Shown here piece by piece: positions 34,851 to 43,899 of a stretch of DNA of 64,000 bases. Under the pieces are notes generated by a model, which saw nothing but the letters and a program-made list of their open reading frames with translations, did not search any database and had not been told where the DNA came from. Both the position numbers and the translations under genes were made by a program. Location: the NCBI GenBank assembly GCA_963971575.1, contig OZ020612.1, positions 33,707,916 through 33,771,915 of the forward strand, in the 5' to 3' direction. How positions within the stretch are numbered: the first letter of the stretch is position 1; each line of letters starts with the position of its first letter. The DNA comes from Liopterus haemorrhoidalis (Eukaryota > Arthropoda > Insecta > Coleoptera > Dytiscidae).

Positions 34851-36140
34851 TTATAAATCTGCTTCAATATTCAGTTGTTCTTTGATTTTGTTTATAAGCC
34901 TAGTCAGGTTGGATTTGGTTGTTGAATACGTAATGTGTGGTTGTAAGTCTCTTAGGTTTTCTAAGAGTTCAGGGACGTCTTTGAAATATTTTCGGGCTAT
35001 TTTCAATTTTTCGTTTGTGTTTTGAACTTCTTCTATGAACTCCACTAATGTTTTATAATTTATCTTGTACTTTTCTGGATTTTTTTCTAATACAGGCTTG
35101 ATTGATTTTATTTGTTCATCTATGGACAATCCTGCTATGCTTCGTGGACTAGTAGATCTGTGTCTTTTAGATCCTGGTTTTAAATCTTCCAGCGAGTTTC
35201 CATGTTTGAGTTCAGATTCATTCTTATTTTCTTTTGTTTGTTCGATAGTTGTTATTGAGGTTATAATTTCCGGTATATTTGTTTCTTGGATAGCTTGGGA
35301 TCTTTGTCTTTTAAGACTGCCATCGGGCGATTGAGAATATTCTTCTGAGTCCTGATTAATTTCCTGTGAGGTAATTGTGTGCTCATTTGGAATGTTGCTC
35401 TGGGTATTTTCTTGAGTTTTGCCGTTGTTTTCAAGTACAACTTTTTCTGTGATTATAGTTTCTAGTTGAACCGTTTCTTTAGTTGTGCAGCTGTTTAAAG
35501 AATGTCCTTTTTGCTTGCATTTTGAGCAGATAGCGTCAGTTGTTAGATATATTTGGTATGTGGTTTCTTCATGCTCTATTTCAATTCTATGAGGGATAAG
35601 TGTTTGTTCCTCTTCAGTTATATATACCTGTCGGCGGAAACTTAGAATATGTTTATATTCTTCGCGTTGAAACCCAGCATGAAGAAATGTGACTGGGGAA
35701 ACCATTTTTAGATTATGTTGATCGAGTGCTTGTACGATGATATCGTGTGGTATGGTCGGACAAACATTCGAAATAATGAGTCGTTGTGCAGGATTTATTA
35801 GTCTTCTCAACTCTATGTTTTGGTTTTGGACAGTGATGTTTCTATGATTGTTAATAAGGTTATCTACTTGATCTTTTTTTTGAAGAAATATGTAAATTTT
35901 TTTATTTTTTCTAGAGGTGTGTGTAATATTTTGGGGACCTACAATGTCGCCGATCGCATAGATATACTCTTCAGGATTGATACCTTCAACTGGATTTTGA
36001 ATGATTATTCCTTGTTCTTTTTTTGGAAAAGTTTTATTTTTAATGGCATTTGCGAAATTCATTTTGTTGTTTGGTGTTGTAATTGGTGTTGTGATTGGTA
36101 GAGTTTGGTTTGGAGATGATGTAGATGGTTGCTGAGTCAT
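34851..36140 (-). CDS. I-type LINE ORF1 (gag-like)
   Basis: An intact 429-aa frame begins with a Thr/Pro/Ser-rich head (about residues 1-25). A basic region follows, then an RRM-like core with AQRLIISNVCPTIPHDII and FLHAGFQREEYKH. A knuckle CSKCKQKGHSLNSC (C-x2-C-x4-H-x4-C) is at about residues 208-221. A Ser/Gln/Glu-rich linker carries basic KRQRS and KRHRSTSPRS patches, possibly nuclear localisation signals. A helical C-terminus ends NKIKEQLNIEADL. It would bind the element RNA and form the RNP. The ORF at 5579-6335 is a decayed relative. Confidence 0.85.
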   Translation of the reverse strand: MTQQPSTSSPNQTLPITTPITTPNNKMNFANAIKNKTFPKKEQGIIIQNPVEGINPEEYIYAIGDIVGPQNITHTSRKNKKIYIFLQKKDQVDNLINNHRNITVQNQNIELRRLINPAQRLIISNVCPTIPHDIIVQALDQHNLKMVSPVTFLHAGFQREEYKHILSFRRQVYITEEEQTLIPHRIEIEHEETTYQIYLTTDAICSKCKQKGHSLNSCTTKETVQLETIITEKVVLENNGKTQENTQSNIPNEHTITSQEINQDSEEYSQSPDGSLKRQRSQAIQETNIPEIITSITTIEQTKENKNESELKHGNSLEDLKPGSKRHRSTSPRSIAGLSIDEQIKSIKPVLEKNPEKYKINYKTLVEFIEEVQNTNEKLKIARKYFKDVPELLENLRDLQPHITYSTTKSNLTRLINKIKEQLNIEADL

Positions 36141-36578
36141 AATATTTTCTGTATTGTTTGCGTTTAGCTGCGAATGGTTTATTTTTAAATTAAATTTTTA
36201 TTTTAAAAAAGGCGCTTAAGCAGTAACAAACTTGCACACTGCATTATCTTAGTGACTTAAGTCGATAAACGCAAAACCTGACAAGTCTGCAATGGCAGTC
36301 TTGCCAGGCGGAGCTGGTTATGTACGTAGAAAAGAGATGTCGCTATTTGTAATAATTTTTAATATGACGGTTTTTATGAAGCATGTAATTAGTTTTAAGG
36401 TTATAAAAATGAGTTAGACAAGGGTGAGAAGTGAGAGTGGATAATGATATATGTAGTTAGGTGAGTTTAATATGGTTTGAATTTTAGGTTTAAGAAAAAA
36501 TATATAAAGATTTACCTGGAAATTTGGGAATTCTAGAATTCACTTGCGATTGCGTTCACAGATGGCACTTTTTTTTTC
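36141..36578 (-). promoter_or_regulatory. 5' UTR/internal promoter region of I-type LINE
   Basis: A non-coding leader of about 440 bases lies between the duplication and ORF1. I-type elements use internal Pol II promoters in this position. I see no specific site that I can name, so the promoter role is inferred from position. Confidence 0.5.
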
Positions 36579-36590
36579 AAGGATAGTTTT
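36579..36590. repeat. Target-site duplication, right (I-type insertion)
   Basis: AAGGATAGTTTT is identical to 30993-31004. Confidence 0.88.
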
Positions 36591-36785
36591 ATAGTGCCAT
36601 TTTGTAGGTACAGAGCAAGTAGGAAGCTGCCTCTGTTTATAGGCATTGACCTGTACAACAAGATGCCTACCTCATTAACCAGTCTAAATAAGAACCACTT
36701 TAAGAGGAAAATTAAAAATTTTCTCTTAAAAGGTGCTTATTATGATACTCAAGAATTCCTAAAGGATATCGGAAATATAGACTGA
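36591..36785 (+). CDS. CR1-like ORF2, part 2 (C-terminus)
   Basis: This is the end of the interrupted ORF2, in the same frame as part 1 when joined at the duplication. It carries the usual LINE C-terminal motif (GIDLYNKMPTSL) and ends KNFLLKGAYYDTQEFL..NID. On its own it could not be expressed from the CR1-like start. It shows the CR1-like ORF2 was intact when the I-type element landed. Confidence 0.85.
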   Translation: MVPFCRYRASRKLPLFIGIDLYNKMPTSLTSLNKNHFKRKIKNFLLKGAYYDTQEFLKDIGNID

Positions 36786-36916
36786 TATATGAATGTATAT
36801 ATTTCTTTGTATTATATTTCCTTGTATTATATATTTTGTATATTGTATTGTATTATTATTTTTTTCTAGACGTAAGTTACTGTATGTGTATATGTACAAA
36901 AAACTTAAATAAACAT

Positions 36917-36969
36917 ATTATTATTATTATTTATAAAATAAAACTTATTATTATTATTATTATTATTAT
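36917..36969. repeat. ATT microsatellite at the CR1-like 3' end
   Basis: Two ATT runs (36917-36932 and 36946-36969) lie just after an AATAAA signal. Simple repeats at the 3' end are typical of CR1-group LINEs. Confidence 0.8.
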
Positions 36970-36980
36970 CAGAAAATGCC

Positions 36981-37754
36981 TTTTTATTGCCATTTTTGTA
37001 TATATTTCATTGATAAGAAGAAAAAAATAGCCACGTAAACAATAGCAAATTTATACAATGTGATTTTAAATTCGTGATGGCTTTTACAGATCTAAACAAT
37101 ACATTTATTATTGAAGCATATTTTCGATCGGACGTTAAGATATTTGGAATTATATCTCATTAATTTGCCTTTGTAAGTTTTCACATGTACAGCACCTGAT
37201 AAGTACCAACGTTTAAAATTAATTTAATGAGCGGGAAATTCAAAACGCCTATCCATCAATAATGACCGCTCTGTACATATGTGTGTTGATGAATCTCTAA
37301 ATTATTTGAAATACAATGCCTCAAATTTAACCTGTTTTTTCCATACTACCCTGTTTTTTCACGGTTTTGAAATAAAACGGTCATTGAACAAATTATTTGC
37401 TCTAACACGATTTCAAAAAGAAAACATAGTAAATATTATATAACAAATACTAATTCTATATAAGAAAGACTTTGCCGTTGCAAATTCTTTTATATTTAAA
37501 ATATTCTTTCGCTATAGGTAGGTACATTTAAAATTAAATACTATAAAAAGAAATAGAAGTCCTATATAAACTAGAAAGATATATAAAAAATTAAGTATTT
37601 TATGCAAAGAAACATAAATTTTATGTAACTATTAAATGTTGTATAATAACAAATTAAAAATACCATATATACGTATCTAATGATAAAAATGAAAAATGCT
37701 ATATAAAAAATATTAATGCTATACATAACGTTATTACTAGTATGTATGTTAACA
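36981..37754. other. AT-rich DNA, nothing recognised
   Basis: No ORF with a motif and no repeat could be recognised. Confidence 0.4.
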
Positions 37755-37956
37755 GGGCCGCCCCTAGACGGGGGCAAGTGGGGCACTGGCCCCAGGCCCC
37801 GCGCTTCGACCGTCAAGTAATAAAATACATTAAAAATATTATTCCAAGTTTTATAAATAGTAGGCAAAAATTTATATTTTCATTGAATATAAGTATGTGT
37901 ACTTTGTTTTAATAGTTGTTAATAGTTAATAATATTATAGAAAATATCGTTATTCA

Positions 37957-37960
<4 letters not shown>
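37755..37960. mobile_element. hAT-type MITE, truncated copy
   Basis: It begins CAGGGCCGCCCCTAG and runs GGGGCA..CCCCAGGCCCCGCG, then cttcgaccgtcaagtaataa. It matches the complete copy at 41400-41709 in opposite orientation. The far terminus is lost at an (AT)n tract (about 37959-37983), where a Penelope-like tail starts. Confidence 0.75.
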
Positions 37961-37984
<24 letters not shown>

Positions 37985-37987
<3 letters not shown>

Positions 37988-38093
37988 ATAGTTAAATCTT
38001 GACGTATGTATATGTAGTCAAATAAAACTTCTCAATCGGTCGTCAAATTGTAAAATATTTTGGTCAATTAATAAGAGACGTTTCGACTACTCA
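37985..38093 (-). repeat. Penelope-like 3' tail, copy A
   Basis: The 109 bases look identical to 38938-39046. Reading the minus strand, GATGACTGCGATTGAGTAGTC-GAAACG (38067-38093 and beyond) resembles the CTGATGA..GAAACG module of the Penelope-like pseudo-LTRs. A TTTTATTTGACT stretch follows where those have TTTTATTTTCTGACT. It is a 5'-truncated tail of a second family, followed by (TA)n. Confidence 0.55.
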
Positions 38094-38150
38094 ATCGCAG
38101 TCATCTCAAAGTTCCAGGTACGCGTAAATAAAATTAACAAATGTCAAATA

Positions 38151-38317
38151 TAGTGGTTCTCAAACTTTGGTGGCGGCACCCTCATATAAAATTACATTTT
38201 ATACACCCTACCCTCATATCTCCGCATTATATCTGTATTAATTCTACCAAGTTTGCGGCATCCCTTTCATATACTTACGGCACCCTTTGATGCCGCGTTA
38301 CTCAGTTTGAGATCCAC
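38151..38317. mobile_element. hAT-like MITE (copy near 38.2 kb)
   Basis: The ends TAGTGGTTCTCAAACTTTG and CTCAGTTTGAGATCCACG are imperfect inverted repeats. Internal words match 3838-4004. No matching 8-bp duplication was found, so the borders are approximate. Confidence 0.6.
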
Positions 38318-38637
38318 GAAACTAATATGTCATCAACATCCAATGAGGGGAATCAGTTAAGTTTAATAAATATTTGTAACACAAGGATATCTTATGATCT
38401 GTTTGCTTACCTTCTTATGCACATCTTATATGATGATTTGTTTTTATATTCGTAATTAATTGTGTTATTTATGACTGGTGTACATAAATAAATATAATTG
38501 AAGGCAAATAAAACAACAGTGTATTTTTGTGTTTTACATCGAGTTTTAATTTACATCTAGGTTTAAGACTTTTATGCAACCAGGCATTAGTGTAATATTG
38601 ATAAACCGAGACATCGAACGATTCCGGAAAGTCAATA

Positions 38638-38645
38638 CATCGGGA
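38638..38645. repeat. Target-site duplication, left (MITE 38646-39225)
   Basis: CATCGGGA differs by one base from CACCGGGA at 39226-39233. Confidence 0.65.
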
Positions 38646-38897
38646 CAGGGCCGATCATTTTTGGCGCCTGAGGCAGGATAGAAAAATTGCGCCTTTTGAT
38701 TTTATCCCCCCCTTTTTTTCCACACCCATTTTCTGACCCATCTCCCCTCAAGCCACTGTCTTGTCTCGTAAAAACCTCTACCTTTTTTCATCAATCCTAT
38801 ATTATTATACAGGGTCCGTCAGTTAAACCTGACGGTTTTTAACGGGGATAATTTAATAAATACACACAATATTTTCCAAACGAGCTTTTATTTAGGT

Positions 38898-38943
<46 letters not shown>

Positions 38944-39225
38944 GTTAAATCTTGACGTATGTATATGTAGTCAAATAAAACTTCTCAATCGGTCGTCAAA
39001 TTGTAAAATATTTTGGTCAATTAATAAGAGACGTTTCGACTACTCATTTTGTACACATTGATGTACAAGTGCCGTCCAAATACAGCACTACCAGAAATAA
39101 TAAAATATTTTTTGGCAAATTTGATAATCACGACTATTTTGGCTCACTAAAAAAGATTCTTTTTGGCGCCTTGATAAATCCGGCGCCTGAGGCGATCGCC
39201 TCGCCGCCTCACCCATCGGGCCCTG
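38646..39225. mobile_element. hAT-type MITE with internal insertion
   Basis: The left end CAGGGCCGATCATTTTTGGC and right end ...CCCATCGGGCCCTG are related inverted termini, each followed by GGCGCCTGAGGC inside. An 8-bp duplication with one mismatch flanks it, as expected for hAT. A (TA)n tract and a 109-base Penelope-like tail (38938-39046) lie inside, so this MITE is older than that insertion. It encodes nothing. Confidence 0.7.
38938..39046 (-). repeat. Penelope-like 3' tail, copy B
   Basis: It appears identical over 109 bases to 37985-38093 and is also bordered by (TA)n on the same side. It is embedded in the MITE at 38646-39225 and truncated within the hammerhead-like motif. Confidence 0.6.
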
Positions 39226-39233
39226 CACCGGGA
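39226..39233. repeat. Target-site duplication, right (MITE 38646-39225)
   Basis: CACCGGGA pairs with CATCGGGA at 38638-38645. Confidence 0.65.
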
Positions 39234-39424
39234 CTAGAATCCTCAATCGGGACAATTCATATAAATCGGACCCTAATTACAAATAAATACTCTTATATAT
39301 TAGTTAATGTTTACTTCTATCAAATAAAAAATACATATATAATAAAAATGGGGCCTTAAAAAACTGAATCAATTGTATAGCTGAATAATACTTTACTTAT
39401 ATCATACATATTTTGATAGACATT

Positions 39425-40230
39425 TTTTTTTTATTTGTATGAAAAAAAAGAGGTTCTTCAACAACTATGCCATTAGTACCCCGGTACATTTGGTTACATA
39501 GTTTGTATGGATATATGTTACACAGTGTTTACAATTTGACATATTATGTTATAGGTACAATAATTTTACGGTGGTTTTAGATTTTACATAGTAATTTAGT
39601 TTCTTTTAGATATTTTATTAATTTATTTTATGTATTTTCCGAATCTGATTTCAAGTATCTACTTTCTAGTATCAATTCTTCTTTATTTCATGCTTCTTTC
39701 AAGATTTCGGGTATTTTATATTTTCTTCTTTCTTCTTTTAAATTGTCATATTTTAATATTATGTGATCCACTGTTAATTCAGTCCAACAGGTTTCACATA
39801 TAGGAGGATCTAAACGATGGAATACGTGTTGGTGTGTAATCAGAGTATGTCATATTCTTAATCTTATTATTATAGTTTGCTCTCTTCTTTTTCTTGTTGC
39901 TTGCCATTTATTGATGTTTTCTTTTATTTTTCTAAGGTGATTGTTTTCGACATTTATCCACTCCTTTTTCTATTTTTCTTTAAAGTTACTTTTCATCCGA
40001 GCTTTATTGTCTGCCATTGGGATTGGAATTTGAGCGATTTCTTGTAGTGTTGTTGCCTCTTTCGCTTTTGTATCAGCTCTCTCATTTCCTTCTATACCTA
40101 TGTGTGCTGGAGTCCATAATATTATTACTTTTTATCTTCAGTTCTTAATTTATATATGGTATCTTGAATATTTAGTACTAAGCCATTTTTGGGGTACATC
40201 TGCTTTAATCCTTGTATTGCACTTTGGGTG
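39425..40230 (-). pseudogene. I-type LINE 3' fragment (RNase H end)
   Basis: The minus strand reads, with frame breaks, IEGNERADTKAKEATT, KRREQTIIIRLRI and PPICETCWTELTVDHIIL. This is the RNase H C-terminal part and zinc motif, parallel to CPTCNTQLTVEHVL in the intact copy. The 3' UTR (ttcttcaac..attagtaccccg) matches that of the element at 31005 (gcttcaact..ttagcaccccg), and a T-run at 39423 marks the poly(A) tail. The copy is 5'-truncated and dead. Confidence 0.75.
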
Positions 40231-40498
40231 ATTGACATTTATTTTAATGAAAATAAGTTAGTTCTGACTGAAGTACTCAAAGTATTCGTAAATAAGTTTT
40301 GTAATTTAAATATTCTAAAAATAAAGAAATGGAATTCCATGTTGATTATAATAAAATTTCTTGCTCTACAACTATGTTTCAGTTGAAATATTAATATCAA
40401 CTAGGTTATTACCCGTCAACAATGACGGATTTATAATATAAAAATTTCAATTGTTTGTGTGTGTATTTGGTTTTATTTTTAACTTGTCCTGATTTCGT
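40231..40498. other. Non-genic DNA left of the CCAAT repeats
   Basis: No motif was recognised. This may be the outer part of the unit that holds the satellite. Confidence 0.35.
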
Positions 40499-40631
40499 CG
40501 CCAGTCTGCGAATCACGGAACAGGTTATCACCAGTTAGCCAATCACGGCAGAGGGCGTCACCTTTCAACCAATCAAGAAACCGGGTGTCCCCAGTTAGCC
40601 AATCACGAGAAATTTAGAAAAATTGACGTCA
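40499..40631. promoter_or_regulatory. CCAAT-box 30-bp repeats plus CRE
   Basis: Four 30-base tandem units start at 40499, 40529, 40559 and 40589. Three contain CCAATCAC or CCAATCAA and the first contains the variant CGAATCAC. Next comes the perfect palindrome TGACGTCA at 40624-40631. CCAAT boxes (NF-Y) with a CRE (CREB/ATF) are typical proximal promoter elements. A matching module lies on the other side of the satellite. Promoter activity is inference. Confidence 0.5.
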
Positions 40632-41391
40632 TAATGTTACCGACACTACATACGGACACTTGCTAATTATATAGTTAGATTATTTATTCATTAATTTTTT
40701 AAGATGAGAAAACGATTCATTTTTACTTAGTACATTACATTTATATTGTTAAAACTAAAAATAATTTGAGACGTTAATTTATGCCTACGAAACCCTAGAC
40801 ATTTCTATATGTAATAATATTCGTTGATACTTAGAGAATAAATCTGCAAAATATTATTCATATCGGTTTAAGGATAGAGGCTTGTCTAGAGTTTCTCGTT
40901 TATGCCTAAACATTTACATATCAAATTTTATCCGCAGTTTCTTAGAGAATAAATGTGCAAAATATTGTTCATATTGGTCAAAGGAAACAGGACTATTTAG
41001 AGTGTCATGTTTATGACTACGAAACCCTAGACATTTATGTATGTAATTATATTTGTAAATTCTTAGAAAATAAATGTGCAAAATATTGTTCATATCGGTC
41101 AAAGGAAACAGGGGTATCTAGAGTCTCTTGTTTATGCCTATGAAACCCTAGACATTTATGTATTTAATTATATTCGAAAATTCTTAGAAAATAAATGTGC
41201 AAAATATTGTTCATATCGGTCAAAGGAAATAGGATTATCTAGAGTCTCTTGTTTGTGCCTACGAAACCCTAGACATTTATGTATGTAATTATATTTGTAG
41301 ATTCTAAGAGAGTAAATGTGCAAAATATTGTTCATATTGGTCAAAGGATATAGGAGTCTCTTCTTTATGCCTACGAAACGCTAGACATTTA

Positions 41392-41399
41392 TGTGTATA
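41392..41399. repeat. Target-site duplication, left (MITE in satellite)
   Basis: TGTGTATA is repeated exactly at 41710-41717. Confidence 0.85.
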
Positions 41400-41709
41400 C
41401 AGGGCCGCCCCTAGCATTTGCGGGGCCTGAGGCAAAACTGGAATTGCGGGGCCCCAAAACTGGATTTGCGGGGCCCCATCTATATATTTATTGAATAACG
41501 ATATTTTCTTTAATATTATTAACTATTAACAAAGTACACATACTTTATATTCAATGAAAATATAATTTTTTTCCAACTATTTATAAAACTTGGAATAATA
41601 TTTTTAATGTATTTTATTATTTTATTACTTGACGGTCGAAGCGCGGGGCCCTTAAAGACGCGGGGCCTGGGGCAGGTGCCCCACTTGCTTTCGCCTAGGT
41701 GCGGCCATG
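41400..41709. mobile_element. hAT-type MITE inserted in the satellite
   Basis: It is 310 bp, with ends CAGGGCCGCCCCTAG and CTAGGTGCGGCCATG (imperfect inverted repeats) and GC-rich subterminal blocks around an AT-rich middle. The exact 8-bp duplication TGTGTATA is the hAT hallmark. It has no coding capacity and would depend on a transposase from elsewhere. It is related to 37755-37960. Confidence 0.85.
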
Positions 41710-41717
41710 TGTGTATA
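41710..41717. repeat. Target-site duplication, right (MITE in satellite)
   Basis: TGTGTATA is identical to 41392-41399. Confidence 0.85.
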
Positions 41718-42600
41718 ATTATATTCGTAGATTCTTGGTAATAAATCTGCAAAATACTGTTCATATCGGTCAAAGGATATAGGAGTATCCTAGGGTTTCT
41801 TGTTTATGCCCACGAAACCCTACACATTTCTATAGGTTATTTTATCCGCAGATTTTTAAATAATAAATCTGCAAAATATTTTTCATATCTATCAAAGAAT
41901 ATAGAAGTGTCTACAGTTTCTTATTTATGCCTACGAAACTCTAGACATTTCTATACGATGTTTTATCCGCAGATTTTTAGAGAATAAATTTGCAAAATGT
42001 TTTTCATATCGATCAAAGAATAAAGGAGTATCTAGAGTTTCTTATTTATATCTACGAAACCCTTGATATTTCTCTATGTTATTTTATCCGTAGATTCTTA
42101 GAGAATAAATCTGCAAAATATTATTCATATCGGTCAAAGGATATAAGAGTCTCTTGTTTATGCCTACGAAACGCTAGACATTTATGTATGTAATTATATT
42201 TGTAGATTCTTAGAGAATATATCTGCAAAATATTGTTCATATCGGGCAAAGGATATATCAGTGTCTAGAGTTTCTTGTTTATGCCTACGAAACCCTAGAC
42301 ATTTCTGTAAATAATTATATTTGTAGATTCTAAGAAAATAAATCTGCAAAATTTTATATACATATATTTGTCAAAGGATATAGCAATGTATATAGTTTCT
42401 TGTTTATGTTTACGAAACCCTAGACATTTCTATATGTTATTTTATTCGCAGTTTCTTAGAGAATAAATCTGCAAAATAGTGTTGATATCAGTCAAAGGAT
42501 ATAGGAGTATCTAGAGTTTCTTGTTCATGCCTACGAAATCCTACAAATTTCTTTATGTAATTATATTCGTAGATTTTTAGAGAATAAATCTGCAAAATAC

Positions 42601-42720
42601 CTGTCAATCAAGTCAAACTGGGAACACCCTGTTTCCCAGTTAGCCAATCACGAGAACCTTAGTAAAAATGACGTCACAGTGTTACCCAGATCACAAACAC
42701 ACACTAGCTAATTATATATG
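42601..42720. promoter_or_regulatory. Second CCAAT/CRE module, right of the satellite
   Basis: CAGTTAGCCAATCACGAGAA (from 42637) and TGACGTCA (42669-42676), then gctaattatata, repeat the left module (40590-40678) in the same orientation over about 85 bases. The satellite is thus flanked by direct repeats. Confidence 0.6.
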
Positions 42721-43672
42721 TACGATAGGTGGCGTAGTGATGGCAGAAAAATTACTGCCCAACCCCGCCAGTAAAATTCCGTGTAAGTAAAGTGATATTC
42801 AAATAATTTTAGCATTTAATACATTTTTTTATATGTATTTAATTATGTTTTTAATTAATATTTTTTATATGTCAATTATAATTATATTGAATAGGTAGTA
42901 TTTTTATATAACGTTTAGTTTAATTTATATAGCATTCATTATTTTTTATTTACTATTTTAAATTAATTTATACTGTTGCGTCTTTAGCGCTTATTCGGTG
43001 TATATAAAGAGTAGATTTTTGGGGGCAAGAAGTTTTGGGGTCCAAATTATAAAAATGTATGTATATTTTTGTTGCGGAGTATCAATTTTCAAAAAGAGCA
43101 AGACAAAATTTGAATCTATGTAACTGTGTGCAACACATCCCACATTAACAACACGTCTTTTTTTACACGGTTTTCGTTGGTGCGTATCTATTGAGAACTG
43201 ACAATAACTGAAGTGACGCCCAGCGGAATATTTTGGAACTTAACGGAATAGGATTTTGTTGAATGCGGCTCATTTAATTGCATTGTGTTAAAGTGAAAAA
43301 ACTTTAATAAAATGTCTTGAAAATCGCAACAGAAAATTAACTGCAATGTGAATTCTTGTGTATCAAATGGCAAATGTCAAAAAATCCTATTCCAATCGCC
43401 ATTTTGTAAGCGAAAACAGCGGCTCTATAGGTAATGTCATTTCTCAATTGTGAAACTAAAATTGGGATTTAACTGATTTTTTCATTTTTATTTCATTTTG
43501 AATACTTTTAGCACTGGAGAGGAGATTATCCATATAAAAAATTTATTTTATTATTCTTGCGATTATTAGAAAATTGGTGACCATTCTACCAATTTTCTAA
43601 TAATTTCAGCTACTGGTTTTAAAACTGGTTGTTAAAATGGAGCGTCTGTGGTACTATACGTAACTGTGTGCA
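42721..43672. other. Non-genic DNA with a perfect 17-bp hairpin
   Basis: No gene was recognised. ATTATTAGAAAATTGGT (43562-43578) and ACCAATTTTCTAATAAT (43588-43604) are perfect complements around nine bases. GGAATAGGATTTT near 43240 is also repeated in inverse near 43385. The words 'taactgtgtgca' occur at about 43121 and 43662. The significance is unknown. Confidence 0.5.
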
Positions 43673-43899
43673 TTTTTTTTATTTTTTTATTGTACATAAA
43701 TTTACAACTAGCTTAGATTCTTAAACTAACAAGTAAATGTGTTGACGAAATTAGCGTGTGTGGAGTTGTCACTCATTAGTGAGCCTCCTTAATAATTTTT
43801 AATACTATTTTAGTTAAGTAAATAATTTAAATTAAATCCTGGGGTTTTGTTCTATTTAATCTTCTGATTTCATTTTTCTTGTATAATAGATTGATGGCT

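Larger units (their letters stand above)
31005..36578 (-). mobile_element. I-type non-LTR retrotransposon, nearly intact
   Basis: This is a 5.57-kb antisense insertion within the CR1-like ORF2, bounded by a 12-bp duplication. In its own orientation it has a 5' UTR of about 440 bases, ORF1 (429 aa), a 30-base spacer, ORF2 (EN-RT-RNase H), a 3' UTR and a poly(A) tail (T-run at 31001-31014). Both ORFs are uninterrupted except for one TAG in ORF2. Related copies are at 5.3-10.8 kb and 39.4-40.2 kb. Confidence 0.92.
27342..36980 (+). mobile_element. CR1-like non-LTR retrotransposon, interrupted by an antisense LINE
   Basis: ORF1 has a PHD-type finger, and ORF2 has AP endonuclease and RT. A 3' UTR with AATAAA ends in ATT repeats (36917-36969). 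Ending in short repeats rather than poly(A), together with the PHD finger, fits the CR1/L2 group. The element is split at 31004 by the I-type insertion 31005-36578 and resumes at 36591 in the same frame. Without the insertion ORF2 would be about 957 aa. Confidence 0.85.
40781..42600. repeat. Satellite array, about 121-bp monomer
   Basis: About 13 monomers of 110-122 bases repeat the words 'gcctacgaaaccctagacat', 'gattcttagagaataaa', 'tgcaaaatattgttcatat' and 'ggtcaaaggatatagga'. Neighbouring units at 40957, 41078, 41199 and 41319 are the most regular. Monomers diverge by substitutions and small indels. A 310-bp hAT-type MITE interrupts the array at 41400. Short ORFs running through monomers are not genes. 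Confidence 0.9.

Noticed and set aside
33394..36101. Several plus-strand ORFs of 60-95 aa across the I-type element
   Set aside because: They lie opposite conserved ORF1/ORF2 coding sequence and have no motif of their own.
40914..42193. Short ORFs on both strands sharing phrases such as KYCSYRSKE
   Set aside because: They are the satellite monomer translated. Phase shifts and stops vary between monomers, so no coding constraint is visible.
40781..42600. CRISPR-like array
   Set aside because: Monomers are contiguous, about 121 bases long, with no short repeat/unique spacer alternation, in eukaryotic DNA.
43110..43675. Jockey target-site duplication from the repeated phrase 'taactgtgtgca'
   Set aside because: Both occurrences are on the same side of the element; the phrase was not found beyond its 5' end near 47.96 kb.
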